Notes under the pieces: model-generated
Database searches by the model: none
What the model was told of the DNA's origin: nothing
The model's input: only the letters and a program-made list of their open reading frames with translations
Made by a program: the position numbers and the translations under genes
Part shown: positions 46,218-55,584 of the stretch, one piece after another
How positions within the stretch are numbered: the stretch's first letter is position 1
How the letters are laid out: the number at the start of each line of letters is the position of its first letter
Assembly (NCBI GenBank): GCA_964448675.1
Contig: CAYUZU010000015.1
Span: 1 to 64,000, forward strand
DNA: 64,000 bases
Source: CAYUZU01 sp964448675
Lineage (GTDB): Bacteria > Planctomycetota > Phycisphaerae > UBA1845 > Fen-1342
Direction: 5' to 3'

Positions 46218-47282
46218 ATGGAGGAGATGCGACGAAACGTCTGGGTGGGGCTTTTTGTGCTCTGCGGCGTGATCGCACTGGGAACGCTGGTCGTTCTTTT
46301 CGGACGTGGACCGACGGCCCTGATGCCCGGCGGCACCTACCCCCTGATCGTCCATTTCGACCGCGTCACCGCCATCCGCGAGGGCAACATGGTGACCGTC
46401 AACGGCATCGACGTCGGGCGCGTGGCCGCCGTCGGCCTGGTCGATCCCGGCCAGTTCGAGGCGGGCGTCAATGTCCGCATTGCCGTCGATGAGCAATACA
46501 TCATCCGCGAGGGCACCCGGGCGCTGGCCACCGAACCGGTCCTGGGGCAGGGGCGCCCACCCATCGAACTGCTCCCAGGCCTGCCTGGGGCCGAACCGCT
46601 GAAACCGGGAGCCGTGATCCCCGGCGACGTCCGCGGTGCCATCGACAGCATCTTTCCGCCGGGCGTGGTCAGCACGTTCGAGACGGCTGCCCGGCAGATC
46701 GGCGACGCGGCCGAGGACCTCTCGCCCGTGTTGCAGAACCTGGAGAAGCTGCTGGCCAGCCGCGCGCCCGAGGACGCCGATCGCGCGGGCCTGCCCGGCA
46801 ACCTGACCACCGCGGTCGCCCGGCTGGATGCGTCACTGAAGCATTTCAATGAAGTGCTGGGGGATCCCGATGTGAAGAGTAAGGTTCGCGAAACCGTCGC
46901 CAATGTCCACGCGATGTCGGTGCGCGGCGAAAAGATGATGACCGAGCTCGAGGGCGTCGCCAGCGACGGGCGGGCGATGATGAGCGACGCCCGTCAGCTC
47001 GTCGGCAAGGTCGACCGATCCGTGGACAACCTCGACGCACGCGTCAATGAAGCCACGCGAGCGCTCGTGGAGAGCCTGGACAAGGTATCAACGTTCCTCG
47101 ATCACCTGAATGTCGTCGCCACGCAGGTTCGCCGCGGCGAGGGCAACCTGGGCCAGTTGGTGATGGATGACAAGCTCTACGAGAGCCTGTTGATCTCGGT
47201 CGAACGGCTTTCGCAGTCTTTGGAGGAGCTGCGGGCATTGATCAAGGAGTGGCGGGAAGGTAAGGTAAAGGTAGGGCTCTGA
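46218..47282 (+). CDS. MlaD/MCE-domain membrane protein
   Basis: ATG 46218 follows CGGAG; 354 residues. One N-terminal membrane helix (NVWVGLFVLCGVIALGTLVV) is followed by an MCE domain (TYPLIVHFDRVTAIREGNMV, TVNGIDVGRVAAVGLVD, IREGTRALATEPVLGQG) and a long helical region (ENLEKLLASRA, VSRL-like repeats to LIKEWREGK). MCE proteins transport phospholipids between membranes as hexameric rings, normally with ABC subunits MlaE and MlaF. No such partner is adjacent here, so it may be an orphan that uses genes elsewhere. Confidence in the domain is good. Confidence 0.88.
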   Translation: MEEMRRNVWVGLFVLCGVIALGTLVVLFGRGPTALMPGGTYPLIVHFDRVTAIREGNMVTVNGIDVGRVAAVGLVDPGQFEAGVNVRIAVDEQYIIREGTRALATEPVLGQGRPPIELLPGLPGAEPLKPGAVIPGDVRGAIDSIFPPGVVSTFETAARQIGDAAEDLSPVLQNLEKLLASRAPEDADRAGLPGNLTTAVARLDASLKHFNEVLGDPDVKSKVRETVANVHAMSVRGEKMMTELEGVASDGRAMMSDARQLVGKVDRSVDNLDARVNEATRALVESLDKVSTFLDHLNVVATQVRRGEGNLGQLVMDDKLYESLLISVERLSQSLEELRALIKEWREGKVKVGL

Positions 47283-47623
47283 GCGAGCCCCGAAACGGAG
47301 GAGCGCTGGTGTCGTTCGTTCGTACAAGGTGTCCGGGGCAGCGCCCGCTACGCCGGTCATTGCAGCGCAATTCGACCAACGGTTGCACGAGCGAATCGAC
47401 CTTGCGCCGGTCGTTGCCACGCGGCGTTTCCGGCCTGCAGCGCACCGCATTTCCCAGGGCGAGCTGACCTGAGCACGTAGTTATTTCGGATCGCGTTTTG
47501 CTACCGGTATTCGCACCGACATCCGCTTTCACCCGACAATCTGGCCGCGTTGTCGTACGCGACGGCAACCGCCCGGTGCGGGGAGTGCAGAGTGCCTCTC
47601 TGCGCGTTTCTTGCAGGTGACGC
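47283..47623 (+). other. Intergenic region before the por operon
   Basis: No supported gene. The 341 bases must contain the promoter of the por genes; candidate elements (TAGTTAT near 47478, TTGCAG near 47356) are weak. No regulatory repeats recognised. Confidence 0.35.
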
Positions 47624-49843
47624 ATGATTGAAATCACGATTCACGGACGCGGCGGGCAGGGCGGCGTCACGCTCGCCAAGCTCATTTCGTCGGCCTACTT
47701 CCTGCGGGACAAGTACGTGCAGGCCTTCGGTGTTTACGCGGCCGAACGCTCCGGCGCGCCCGTGCAGGCCTTCGTGCGTATCGATGACAACGAAATCACC
47801 AACCACAACCAGGTACGCGAGCCCGACCACGTCGTCGTCATCGACCGCGCGCTCATCCGCCCACAAGTCGCGGCCGCCATGGATCCCGACGGCTGGATCG
47901 TGCTCAACTCGCCCGAGTCGCCGGACGCCTACGCCGAGATGTTCCCCGGGCGCAATGTCGCCACGGTCGACGCCACCGGCATCGCCATCGACAACGGTCT
48001 CGGCACGCGGGCCGTCCCGATCGTCAACACCACCATGCTTGGCGCGATCGGCAAGGTCCTCGGCCTCGAGATCGGCGACGTACGCGGCGCGATGGATCTC
48101 GTCGGCTTCGGCGGCGGCAATCTCAAGTCCGGGGAGCAGGCCTTCGAACGCGTGAACGCCCGGAAGCTCCCCGGCAAGGTCAGCAAGCCCGAACCGGCCG
48201 CCAGAAAGGGCCCTGCCGCCAGCATTCTCGACGAAAACGTGGGCGGCCTGCCGCGCATCCACACCGGCGACTGGGCCAGCCGCAAGCCCGAGCGACACGA
48301 GCTCACCCCGCCGTGCAACCAAGGCTGCCCCGCGGGCAACAACGTGCGCGACTTCGTGCAGGCCGTCGCGAAGAAGGACTATGACGAAGCACTGCGCACC
48401 ATTCTCCTCACGTCGCCGTTCCCCGGCACGTGCGGGCGTGTCTGCCCCGCCCCGTGCATGGAAGTCTGCAACCGCCGCGAGCATGACGAACCGGTCAACG
48501 TCCGCGAGATCGAGCGCTACATCGGTGACCACGCGCGCTGGCCCGAACCCGGCAAGCCCACGCGCGACGAGCGTGTCGCCGTTGTCGGGTCCGGCCCCGC
48601 CGGCCTCGCCACCACCTATCATCTCGCGCGCCTCGGCTATCCCGTCACGCTGTTCGAGATGGGCAAGGAGCTCGGCGGCGTCATGCGGACCGGCATCCCC
48701 GGCTACCGCCTGCCGCGCGACGTGCTCGACCGCGAGATCAGCTTCATCGTGCGCCACGGCGTCGACGTGCGCACCAACCAGTTGATCAACAAGCAGACCC
48801 TGCTCGACATGACGCACGAGTTCGCTGCCGTCTTCGTCGCCACCGGCCTGCAGGAGTCGCGTGCGTTGAACCTCGGCAAGCAGTCGTCGGACATCGTCAC
48901 CCAGGGCATCGACTTTCTCGATCGTGCTCGCAACAACGAGGAATTCCTCACCGGGCAGCGCATCGTCGTGGTCGGCGGCGGGAACACCGCCATGGACGCG
49001 GCTCGTACCGCGCTGCGCCTCGGCGCGCGGCATGTCACCGTCGTGTATCGCCGCACGCGCAACGAAATGCCCGCCATCACCGAGGAAATCGACGAGGCCC
49101 TCGAAGAAGGCATCGAGTTGCAGGAGCTCGTCGCGCCGCTCAGCCTGCGCCAGGACGGCACCGGCCCGGTGCTCACCTGCCAGCGCATGGAGCTCGGCGA
49201 GCCCGACGAGTCCGGCCGCCGCCGCCCCGTTCCCATCGAAAGTGAAGACGCCCAGTTCGACATCCGCTGCGACCGCGTCATCGCCGCACTCGGCCAGACG
49301 CCCGACCTCTCGGTCTTCCCGGAAGGCTCCGACGTACGCGACGGCGAGAAGCTCGCCGGCCTCACCGGCTGTCCGGTCTTTGCCGGCGGCGACTTCGCCA
49401 CCAACGAAGGCACCGTCACTGCCGCCATCGGCAGCGGCCGCCGCGCTGCGCTGCACGTTCACAAGACGCTCACCGGCGAAGACCTCTTCCCGCCCGAGCC
49501 GCCCGAGGTCGCGTCGACCGAGCACGTCCGCCTGCACATTTTCGAGCACCAGCCGCGCGAACAGAGTGTGACGCTGCCGCCGGAGGTGCGGCGGCGCAGC
49601 TTCACCGAGGTCCGCCAGGGGCTGATCGACGAGCCCGGCCATCCGACCGCCACGCTCGAAGCCGAGCGCTGCCTGAGCTGCGGCGTGTGCAACGAATGCG
49701 ATCGCTGCCTGTCGTATTGCCCCGAAGGCATCATGCGCTTCCGCGGCGATGGCGAATACGAGTTTGACTACGAGTACTGCAAGGGCTGCGGGATCTGCGC
49801 GTCGCAATGTCCCCGCGGCGTGGTCTATATGGCAGAATTGTAA
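47624..49843 (+). CDS. Fused pyruvate:ferredoxin oxidoreductase gamma subunit, GltD-like flavoprotein and ferredoxin
   Basis: The 739-residue protein contains three parts. Residues 1-185 are a 2-oxoacid:acceptor oxidoreductase gamma domain (GRGGQGGVTLAKLISSAYF, ERSGAPVQAFVRIDD). Residues ~225-640 are a GltD/NfnL-like subunit: iron-sulfur region PPCNQGCPAGNNVRDFVQA, CGRVCPAPCMEVCNRREHDE, FAD motif VAVVGSGPAGLATTYHLARL (from residue 318) and NAD(P) motif IVVVGGGNTAMDAARTALRL (from 447), then VIAALGQTPDLS and PVFAGGDFATNEGTV. The C-terminus is a 2x4Fe-4S ferredoxin (clusters from Cys683 and Cys719). This would let pyruvate oxidation pass electrons to NAD(P) within one chain. It is the first gene of a three-gene unit. 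Confidence 0.92.
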   Translation: MIEITIHGRGGQGGVTLAKLISSAYFLRDKYVQAFGVYAAERSGAPVQAFVRIDDNEITNHNQVREPDHVVVIDRALIRPQVAAAMDPDGWIVLNSPESPDAYAEMFPGRNVATVDATGIAIDNGLGTRAVPIVNTTMLGAIGKVLGLEIGDVRGAMDLVGFGGGNLKSGEQAFERVNARKLPGKVSKPEPAARKGPAASILDENVGGLPRIHTGDWASRKPERHELTPPCNQGCPAGNNVRDFVQAVAKKDYDEALRTILLTSPFPGTCGRVCPAPCMEVCNRREHDEPVNVREIERYIGDHARWPEPGKPTRDERVAVVGSGPAGLATTYHLARLGYPVTLFEMGKELGGVMRTGIPGYRLPRDVLDREISFIVRHGVDVRTNQLINKQTLLDMTHEFAAVFVATGLQESRALNLGKQSSDIVTQGIDFLDRARNNEEFLTGQRIVVVGGGNTAMDAARTALRLGARHVTVVYRRTRNEMPAITEEIDEALEEGIELQELVAPLSLRQDGTGPVLTCQRMELGEPDESGRRRPVPIESEDAQFDIRCDRVIAALGQTPDLSVFPEGSDVRDGEKLAGLTGCPVFAGGDFATNEGTVTAAIGSGRRAALHVHKTLTGEDLFPPEPPEVASTEHVRLHIFEHQPREQSVTLPPEVRRRSFTEVRQGLIDEPGHPTATLEAERCLSCGVCNECDRCLSYCPEGIMRFRGDGEYEFDYEYCKGCGICASQCPRGVVYMAEL

Positions 49844-49898
49844 ATCAGTAACCGGAAGCAGGCGCCCGCAAGGTCTGACCGCTGCTTAGAGGAAGCCA

Positions 49899-51068
49899 AT
49901 GGCACGCACACTCGTCACCGGAAATCACGCCGCCGGCCACACGCTTGCCGTCGCGGGCGAGGCCAATCGCGACGCCCGCGGCGCCGTCTGCGGCGCCTAC
50001 CCGATCACCCCGCAGACCGAGATCATCGAGTTCCTGCGGGCCTTCCACTTCACCAAGGGACGCGTCGTCGCTGTCGAGTCCGAGCATAGCGCCATGGGCG
50101 TGTGCATCGGCGGCTCGCTCGCCGGTGCCCGCTCGTTCACCGCCAGCTCCGCCAACGGCCTCGCCTATATGAACGAGAACGTGTTCGCCGCCGGCTACTA
50201 CCGCCTGCCCATTGTCATGATCGGCGTCAACCGCACGCTCGGCCCGCCGTGGAACATCTGGGCCGACCAGGGTGACACACTTTCGCTGCGTGATGCTGCC
50301 TGGATGCAGTTCTACTGCGAGGCGCACCAGGATCTGGTCGACACCATCCTGCTCGCGTTCCGGGTCGCCGAAGACTCGCGCGTCCTGCTGCCGGCCCTCA
50401 TTGCGCAGGACGGCTTCATTGTCTCGCACACGCAGATGGTCGTCGACCTGCCCGAACAGGAACTCGTCGACCAGTACCTCCCGCACTGCAACGTGCCGCA
50501 CCGTGTCAAGGGCCAGGGCGTCACCGTCGGCGGCATGACCTTCCCGCACGAAACCGAAAAGCACCGGATGGAGATCCAGGCCGCGATGGAGCGCGTCCCC
50601 GAAGTCCTCGGCGAAGCCATCGACGAGTTCGAGAAGATCTTCGGCCGCCGCCCGCATGGCACTCTGTCGGCCGAACAGACGGAGGACGCCGACACCGTGG
50701 TCGTTGCGTGCAACACCATGGCCCGCACGGCGCGCAACGTCGTCACCGAGCGCCGCGAAAAGGGCGAGAAGGTCGGCCTGATCAAGGCCAAGATGTTCCG
50801 CCCCTTCCCGCGCCGCGAATTCGCCCAGGCCATCGGCAAGGCCAAGCGCGTTGCCGTTCTCGACCGCAATCACTCGCCCGGCTCCGGCGGCATTTTCTGG
50901 AGCGAGATTGCGCTTAGCCTGCGCGACCGACCCGATGTCCTGCTCCAGGACTACCTCGTCGGTCTCGGCGGCGGCGACGTGACCCCCTCGCTCATCAGTG
51001 ACATTCTCGACGACCTCGCCGGCCGCAAGGCGGCGGACGAACCTGTTTTCATGGAGGTGCCGGCATGA
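49899..51068 (+). CDS. porA: Pyruvate:ferredoxin oxidoreductase alpha subunit
   Basis: The 389-residue product carries the pyrimidine-binding half of the TPP enzyme: GEANRDARGAVCGAYPITPQ, TEIIEFLRAFH, VESEHSAMGVCIGGSLAGAR, TASSANGLAYMNENVF, then the C-terminal domain VVACNTMARTARNVVTERRE, GLIKAKMFRPFPRREFAQAI and DRNHSPGSGGIFWSE. ATG follows AGAGGAAGCC. It overlaps porB by four bases. Works with the fused gamma/flavoprotein chain. Confidence 0.93.
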   Translation: MARTLVTGNHAAGHTLAVAGEANRDARGAVCGAYPITPQTEIIEFLRAFHFTKGRVVAVESEHSAMGVCIGGSLAGARSFTASSANGLAYMNENVFAAGYYRLPIVMIGVNRTLGPPWNIWADQGDTLSLRDAAWMQFYCEAHQDLVDTILLAFRVAEDSRVLLPALIAQDGFIVSHTQMVVDLPEQELVDQYLPHCNVPHRVKGQGVTVGGMTFPHETEKHRMEIQAAMERVPEVLGEAIDEFEKIFGRRPHGTLSAEQTEDADTVVVACNTMARTARNVVTERREKGEKVGLIKAKMFRPFPRREFAQAIGKAKRVAVLDRNHSPGSGGIFWSEIALSLRDRPDVLLQDYLVGLGGGDVTPSLISDILDDLAGRKAADEPVFMEVPA

Positions 51069-51973
51069 CCACCATCGCTGGAACCACCCCGGAACTACGC
51101 TGCGACGGCATCCTGCGCCCCGGCAACACCAACTGTGCCGGCTGCGGCATGTCGATCGGCCACCAGTGGATCGAACAGGCCCTCGAAGGCGAACGCCCAA
51201 CCATGTGCATCCCCGCATGCTGCGGCATCGTCACCGCCGGCGCTTTCCCGACCAGTGCCTACGGCGTGCCCGTCATCGCCACCACCTTCGCCAGCGCCGC
51301 GGCTGTCGCCACCGGCGTGACGTCCGTCCACGCCATGAACGGCGAAGAGGACCTGACCATGTGCTGGACTGGCGATGGTGGTACGTACGACATCGGCATC
51401 GCTACGGTCTCGGCCGCCGCCGAAAGAAACGAAGACCTGATCTACGTCTGCTACGACAACGAGATTTATGGCAACACGGGTGGCCAGCGCAGCAGTGCCA
51501 CTCCGCAGGGCGCCAAGACCAGCACCACCGCGAGCGGCAAGCTCGAACCCAAAAAGGACATCATGGCGCTGATGGCGGCGCATCGCGTGCCGTACGCTGC
51601 CACGCTTTCGGTTGCGCATCGCGATGATTTCATCCGCAAGATCAAGACGGCCCGCAGCATGAAGGGCTTCCGCTTCCTGCTCATGCTCTCGCCCTGTCCC
51701 ACCGGCTGGAAGTCCGAGCCCGCGGAGAGCGTCGACCTGATCAATAGCGCGGTGCGCAGTGGCTTGTTCGCGCTGTACGAGGTCTACGGCGGTCGGCGCT
51801 ACCGCATCAACGCGCGTCCCGACGGCACGCCCGTGGAGAACTACATCTCGAAGCAACGGCGGTACAAGTCGGAGACCCTCGACCTGGACGGGCTCAAGGC
51901 GCAGATCGCGGAGAACTGGAAGTACCTCGAGGCGATGGAGCAGGCCTTCCCCGCCCCGCCGCTGGAAACGTAG
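51065..51973 (+). CDS. porB: Pyruvate:ferredoxin oxidoreductase beta subunit
   Basis: The 302-residue beta subunit binds thiamine diphosphate and a 4Fe-4S cluster: CAGCGMSIGHQWIEQALE with CxxC, CCGIVTAGAFPTS, the TPP motif GDGGTYDIGIATVSAAAERN through the DNEIYGNTGGQRS segment, and FLLMLSPCPTGWKSEP. The YGNTGGQ form is typical of pyruvate-type enzymes. Together with the upstream genes it makes the complete oxidoreductase. It probably links to ppdK at 20.2 kb in reversible pyruvate metabolism. Confidence 0.93.
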   Translation: MTTIAGTTPELRCDGILRPGNTNCAGCGMSIGHQWIEQALEGERPTMCIPACCGIVTAGAFPTSAYGVPVIATTFASAAAVATGVTSVHAMNGEEDLTMCWTGDGGTYDIGIATVSAAAERNEDLIYVCYDNEIYGNTGGQRSSATPQGAKTSTTASGKLEPKKDIMALMAAHRVPYAATLSVAHRDDFIRKIKTARSMKGFRFLLMLSPCPTGWKSEPAESVDLINSAVRSGLFALYEVYGGRRYRINARPDGTPVENYISKQRRYKSETLDLDGLKAQIAENWKYLEAMEQAFPAPPLET

Positions 51974-52335
51974 CGGCTGCCGGCGCAGGGCAGGTGCCTC
52001 CCGCCGGAATCGGAGCCGCCGGCGCCGGCCATCGTTGGCTCCGCCGACTCGCGCCGGGGCGCCGACGGTGGGGCCGTCGATCTGCCCCGCCGGCCGGCAG
52101 GACGTAGCTCTGCTTTGTCCACCGGTAGCACATTGCTCTGCTTTGTTGACCGGCAGGACGTAGCTCTGCTTTGTACTGGCGCGGCCGCGATCGAGGTCGC
52201 GCCTGCCGACGGGCACGCGGGTCATCGGCGTGCCACGGCCCTTGACTCTTGACGGTGACGAAGCGTGGCCACGTGCCCGGCGGCGCGTGCAGTGCCGCCG
52301 CCGAGCCGTTGCCGTTGATCATGGCTCATTGATAA
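51974..52335. other. Intergenic region between porB and tRNA-Pro
   Basis: No supported gene. It holds the three-copy 28-bp repeat (52094-52174) and GC-rich inverted segments (CGGAGCC near 52011 and GGCTCCG near 52037), which may form a porB transcript end. Confidence 0.45.
52094..52174. repeat. Three tandem copies of a 28-bp unit
   Basis: Copies begin at 52094, 52122 and 52150, a strict 28-base period. The first and third are identical over 25 bases (starting CCGGCAGGACGTAGCTCTGC); the middle copy differs at a few central positions. A related single copy (20 of 25 bases, all differences transitions) lies at 59996-60020. This is a dispersed element and not a CRISPR, because spacers are absent. 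Confidence 0.75.
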
Positions 52336-52365
52336 TTGATCATTACAGCGCAGCCGTGGTATGAT
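52336..52365 (+). promoter_or_regulatory. Promoter of tRNA-Pro
   Basis: TTGATC (52336-52341) and TATGAT (52360-52365) are 18 bases apart, 15 bases before the tRNA gene. Confidence 0.65.
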
Positions 52366-52380
52366 CACGACGAACCTGAC

Positions 52381-52455
52381 CGGGGCGTAGCTCAGCCTGG
52401 CTAGAGCGCTGGCTTTGGGTGCCAGAAGTCGTCGGTTCAAATCCGGCCGCCCCGA
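52381..52455 (+). tRNA. tRNA-Pro (anticodon TGG)
   Basis: Acceptor CGGGGCG pairs with CGCCCCG; the anticodon stem is CTGGC/GCCAG with loop TTTGGGT (anticodon TGG); the T arm contains GGTTCAAATCC. The discriminator is A and CCA is not encoded. Confidence 0.95.
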
Positions 52456-52555
52456 ATCATGCCTGTCGCTTTTCACACGCCGCTCTGTGTGCGTAGCGTC
52501 TCTCCTTGCGCGGCGAAAACCGCCCGCCTCGACGGCCGGCCGCTTGGCGCCATGG

Positions 52556-54937
52556 TCAGTTGACCAGGTCGAAGCGATCCAGGTTCATCACCTTGGCCCA
52601 GGCCGCCGCGAAGTCATGAACAAACCTCTCTTCTCCGTCGGCACTGGCGTAGACTTCCGCGATGGCCCGCAGTTGCGAGTGCGAACCGAAGATCAGATCG
52701 ACGCGCGTGGCCGTCCAGCGCAACTCGCCCGTCGCGCGTTCGCGGCCTTCATACACGCCTTCCGTCGTCGGCGACTTCTGCCACACGGTACCCATGTCGA
52801 GCAGGTGCACGAAGAAATCGTTGCTCAGCGTCCCGGGGCGGTCGGTGAACACGCCATGGGGTGCATCGTCGTAGTTCGCGTCGAGGGCACGCATGCCGCC
52901 GACCAGCGCCGTCATCTCCGGCGCGGTGAGCATCAGCAGCTGCGCCCGATCAACGAGCAGTTCCTCCGGCCGTCGCGTCTGCCCCGCTTGGAGGTAATTG
53001 CGGAATCCGTCCGCGGTCGGCTCGAGCACGGCGAACGACGCCACGTCGGTCATTTCCTGCGACGCGTCCGTCCGGCCGGGGGCGAACGGCACCTCCACGT
53101 CATACCCGGCCTTCTGCGCGGCTGCCTCGACGCCCGCACATCCGGCGAGCACGATCAGATCGGCGAGTGATACGCGCTTGTCGCCAGACTGCGCGCGGTT
53201 GAAGTCGCGCTGGATGGCCTGCAGCGTCTGCAGGACCTTGGCGAGCTCGGCCGGCTCGTTGACTTCCCAGTCCTTCTGCGGGGCAAGGCGAAGGCGGGCG
53301 CCGTTCGCACCGCCACGCTTGTCGGAACCGCGGAACGTCGCGGCCGACGCCCAGGCGGTCGAAACCAGTTGCGAGACAGACAGGCCGCTGTCGAGGATCT
53401 GCGCCTTGAGATGCGTGATGTCGCCCGGCCCGATCAGCTCGTGATCGACCGCGGGCACCGGATCCTGCCAAATCATGACCTCGTCGGGCACCTCCGGCCC
53501 CAGATAGCGCGAGCGCGGGCCCATGTCGCGGTGGGTCAGCTTGAACCACGCTCGGGCAAAGGCCGCTTCGAATTCATCGGGGTGCTCGAGGAAGTGCCGG
53601 GCGATCCTCTCGTAGACCGGGTCGAACTTCAGCGCCAGGTCGGCCGTGGTCATCATCGGCCGGTGCTTCTTCGTCGCGTCGTGGGCATCGACCACCATGT
53701 TCTCTGGTGACACGTCCTTGGCCAGCCACTGGTGCGCGCCAGCCGGGCTCTTGACGAGTTCCCAGTCGTACTTGAACAGCACCTTGAGATAGCCCATGTC
53801 CCACCTGGTCGGGTGCGGCTTCCAGGCACCTTCGATGCCGCTGGTGATGGTATCGGCACCCACGCCGCTGCCATGCGCGCTCTTCCAGCCGAGGTTCTGC
53901 TCCTCGATCGGGGCGCCCTCGGGCTCGGGACCGACCAGGGCTGCATCGCCCGCACCGTGACACTTGCCAAACGTGTGTCCGCCGGCGACCAGCGCGACGG
54001 TCTCTTCGTCGTTCATCGCCATGCGCGCGAACGTCTCGCGGACATCACGCGCCGAGGCGACCGGGTCGGGATTGCCGTTCGGTCCCTCCGGATTCACGTA
54101 GATCAGGCCCATCTGAACCGCGGCAAGCGGGTCCTCGAGTTCCCGGTCGCCGCTGTAGCGCTTGTCGCCGAGCCATTCGCTTTCCGGCCCCCAGTACACA
54201 TCCATCTGCGGCTCCCAGACGTCTTCACGACCGCCGGCGAAGCCAATCGTCTGCAGCCCCATGGATTCGAGCGCGACGTTTCCGGTCAGGACCATCAGGT
54301 CCGCCCAGGAGATCTTGCGGCCATACTTCTGCTTGATCGGCCAGAGCAGCCGCCGGGCCTTGTCGAGATTCGCGTTGTCCGGCCAGCTGTTGAGCGGCGC
54401 GAAACGCTGGGTGCCATCGGAAGCCCCGCCGCGGCCGTCAGAGACGCGATACGTTCCGGCACTGTGCCAGGCCATGCGGATGAACAGCGGCCCATAGTGC
54501 CCGTAGTCGGCCGGCCACCATTCCTGCGAGTCGGTCATCAGTGCCTCGAGGTCCTTCTTCACGGCCGCCAGATCGAGCTTCTTGAACTCCGCGGCATAGT
54601 TGAAATCCTCCCCCATCGGGTTGCTGAGGGGCGAGTTCTGGTGAAGCATCTGCAGGTCCAGTTGATTCGGCCACCAGTCGCGGAGCGACATCGGCCGGGC
54701 GGTCGTGTAGCGTCCAGATTCGGCCTGCCCATGCATCACGGGACACTTGCCGGGGGCCTGCGCATGCTCGTGCGCGCCGGCTTGAGCCCAAGCAATGCTG
54801 CCCAGCGGCGCGACGCCGAGGGCCAGGACCAGCGCAGCGAGCCCCAGCACCCGCGCGGTGCTGATCCGCCGCGTTCTGCGTGCTTGTCCGCTGCCCGCCA
54901 GAATGGCGCACGTGTCCACAGTCGTTCTGCCTGTCAT
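52556..54937 (-). CDS. katG: Catalase-peroxidase with export signal
   Basis: KatG breaks down hydrogen peroxide and organic peroxides with heme. The 793-residue product has an extra ~55-residue N-terminus with a signal-like hydrophobic run (VLGLAALVLALGVAPLGSIA), unusual for cytoplasmic KatG and suggesting periplasmic export. The catalytic distal His158 lies in MAWHSAGTYR and the proximal His321 in GGHTFGKCHG; their spacing (163) matches the mycobacterial enzyme. The Trp of MAWH and the Tyr of LIYVNPEG would form the Met-Tyr-Trp adduct. ATG follows GAGGAGAGATCAC. It lies 66 bases downstream of the Fur-like regulator. Confidence 0.95.
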   Translation of the reverse strand: MTGRTTVDTCAILAGSGQARRTRRISTARVLGLAALVLALGVAPLGSIAWAQAGAHEHAQAPGKCPVMHGQAESGRYTTARPMSLRDWWPNQLDLQMLHQNSPLSNPMGEDFNYAAEFKKLDLAAVKKDLEALMTDSQEWWPADYGHYGPLFIRMAWHSAGTYRVSDGRGGASDGTQRFAPLNSWPDNANLDKARRLLWPIKQKYGRKISWADLMVLTGNVALESMGLQTIGFAGGREDVWEPQMDVYWGPESEWLGDKRYSGDRELEDPLAAVQMGLIYVNPEGPNGNPDPVASARDVRETFARMAMNDEETVALVAGGHTFGKCHGAGDAALVGPEPEGAPIEEQNLGWKSAHGSGVGADTITSGIEGAWKPHPTRWDMGYLKVLFKYDWELVKSPAGAHQWLAKDVSPENMVVDAHDATKKHRPMMTTADLALKFDPVYERIARHFLEHPDEFEAAFARAWFKLTHRDMGPRSRYLGPEVPDEVMIWQDPVPAVDHELIGPGDITHLKAQILDSGLSVSQLVSTAWASAATFRGSDKRGGANGARLRLAPQKDWEVNEPAELAKVLQTLQAIQRDFNRAQSGDKRVSLADLIVLAGCAGVEAAAQKAGYDVEVPFAPGRTDASQEMTDVASFAVLEPTADGFRNYLQAGQTRRPEELLVDRAQLLMLTAPEMTALVGGMRALDANYDDAPHGVFTDRPGTLSNDFFVHLLDMGTVWQKSPTTEGVYEGRERATGELRWTATRVDLIFGSHSQLRAIAEVYASADGEERFVHDFAAAWAKVMNLDRFDLVN

Positions 54938-55003
54938 GTGATCTCTCCTCGTGTTTGGTCGGCCCTTGATGGATATGACTACGAAGTCTTGGCTCGCTCT
55001 CGT

Positions 55004-55438
55004 TCAGTCTCCCGTCCGCGACTTTTCCGCGAGACACGCAGGACACGTGCCCCAGAAGATGACCTCCGCCTCCTCGATCTCGAATCCCGCGTCGGCATCC
55101 GGGGTCAGGCAGGGGGCCTCGCCGACGGCGCAGGCAACATCAACCGCATTCCCGCAACTGCGGCAGATGATGTGATGGTGGTTGTCGCCCACCCGGTCCT
55201 CGTACAGCGCCGGCGACCCGGCGGGCTGGATGCGCCGAATGATGCCCTTCTCGACCAGCATGCTCACGGTGTCGTACACCGCTTGCCGCGAGATGGCACC
55301 AATATCCGCACGAACCTCCTCGGCGATGACGTCCGCCGTGCTGTGAGGACGACGGGCGACGGCGCGCAGCACGGCCAAGCGTTGGGCCGTGACCTGAACA
55401 CCTTGTTCGCGCAGGAGGCTGGCTGGATCCTTGGCCAT
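55004..55438 (-). CDS. Fur-family regulator, PerR-like
   Basis: The 144-residue product has a winged-helix domain (VTAQRLAVLRAVARRPHSTA, SRQAVYDTVSMLVEKGIIR) and a metal-binding dimerisation domain with HHHIICRSCGNAVDV and CPAC zinc cysteines. Position directly upstream of katG points to PerR-type peroxide sensing. The ATG at 55438 lies exactly where transcription from the promoter at 55445-55473 would start; an upstream ATG (55453) adds five residues. Confidence 0.87.
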   Translation of the reverse strand: MAKDPASLLREQGVQVTAQRLAVLRAVARRPHSTADVIAEEVRADIGAISRQAVYDTVSMLVEKGIIRRIQPAGSPALYEDRVGDNHHHIICRSCGNAVDVACAVGEAPCLTPDADAGFEIEEAEVIFWGTCPACLAEKSRTGD

Positions 55439-55444
55439 GATTGG

Positions 55445-55473
55445 AGCATACATCCAATCCTGGACCGTGTCAA
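55445..55473 (-). promoter_or_regulatory. Promoter of the perR-katG operon
   Basis: On the minus strand TTGACA (55473-55468) and TATGCT (55450-55445) are 17 bases apart. The predicted start falls on the A of the ATG at 55438, so the mRNA may be leaderless. A PerR box is not clearly visible. Confidence 0.65.
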
Positions 55474-55584
55474 ATATTTGTCTGATACTATTTCAGCCCC
55501 AATTGGCGCGTTTCAGCCCCGGTAATGGCACGAAATCGGCACGGCTTACCCCCCGCCCCGCAGGTTCCCTCGCTTTCGTGTGGC

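Noticed and set aside
47501..49807. Long minus-strand ORF (768 aa) opposite the fused por gene
   Set aside because: The forward protein has clear FAD, NAD and iron-sulfur motifs; the antisense is Ala/Val/Asp-rich noise.
52094..52174. CRISPR array
   Set aside because: Period is 28 bp with no separate spacers, three copies only, and no cas genes nearby.
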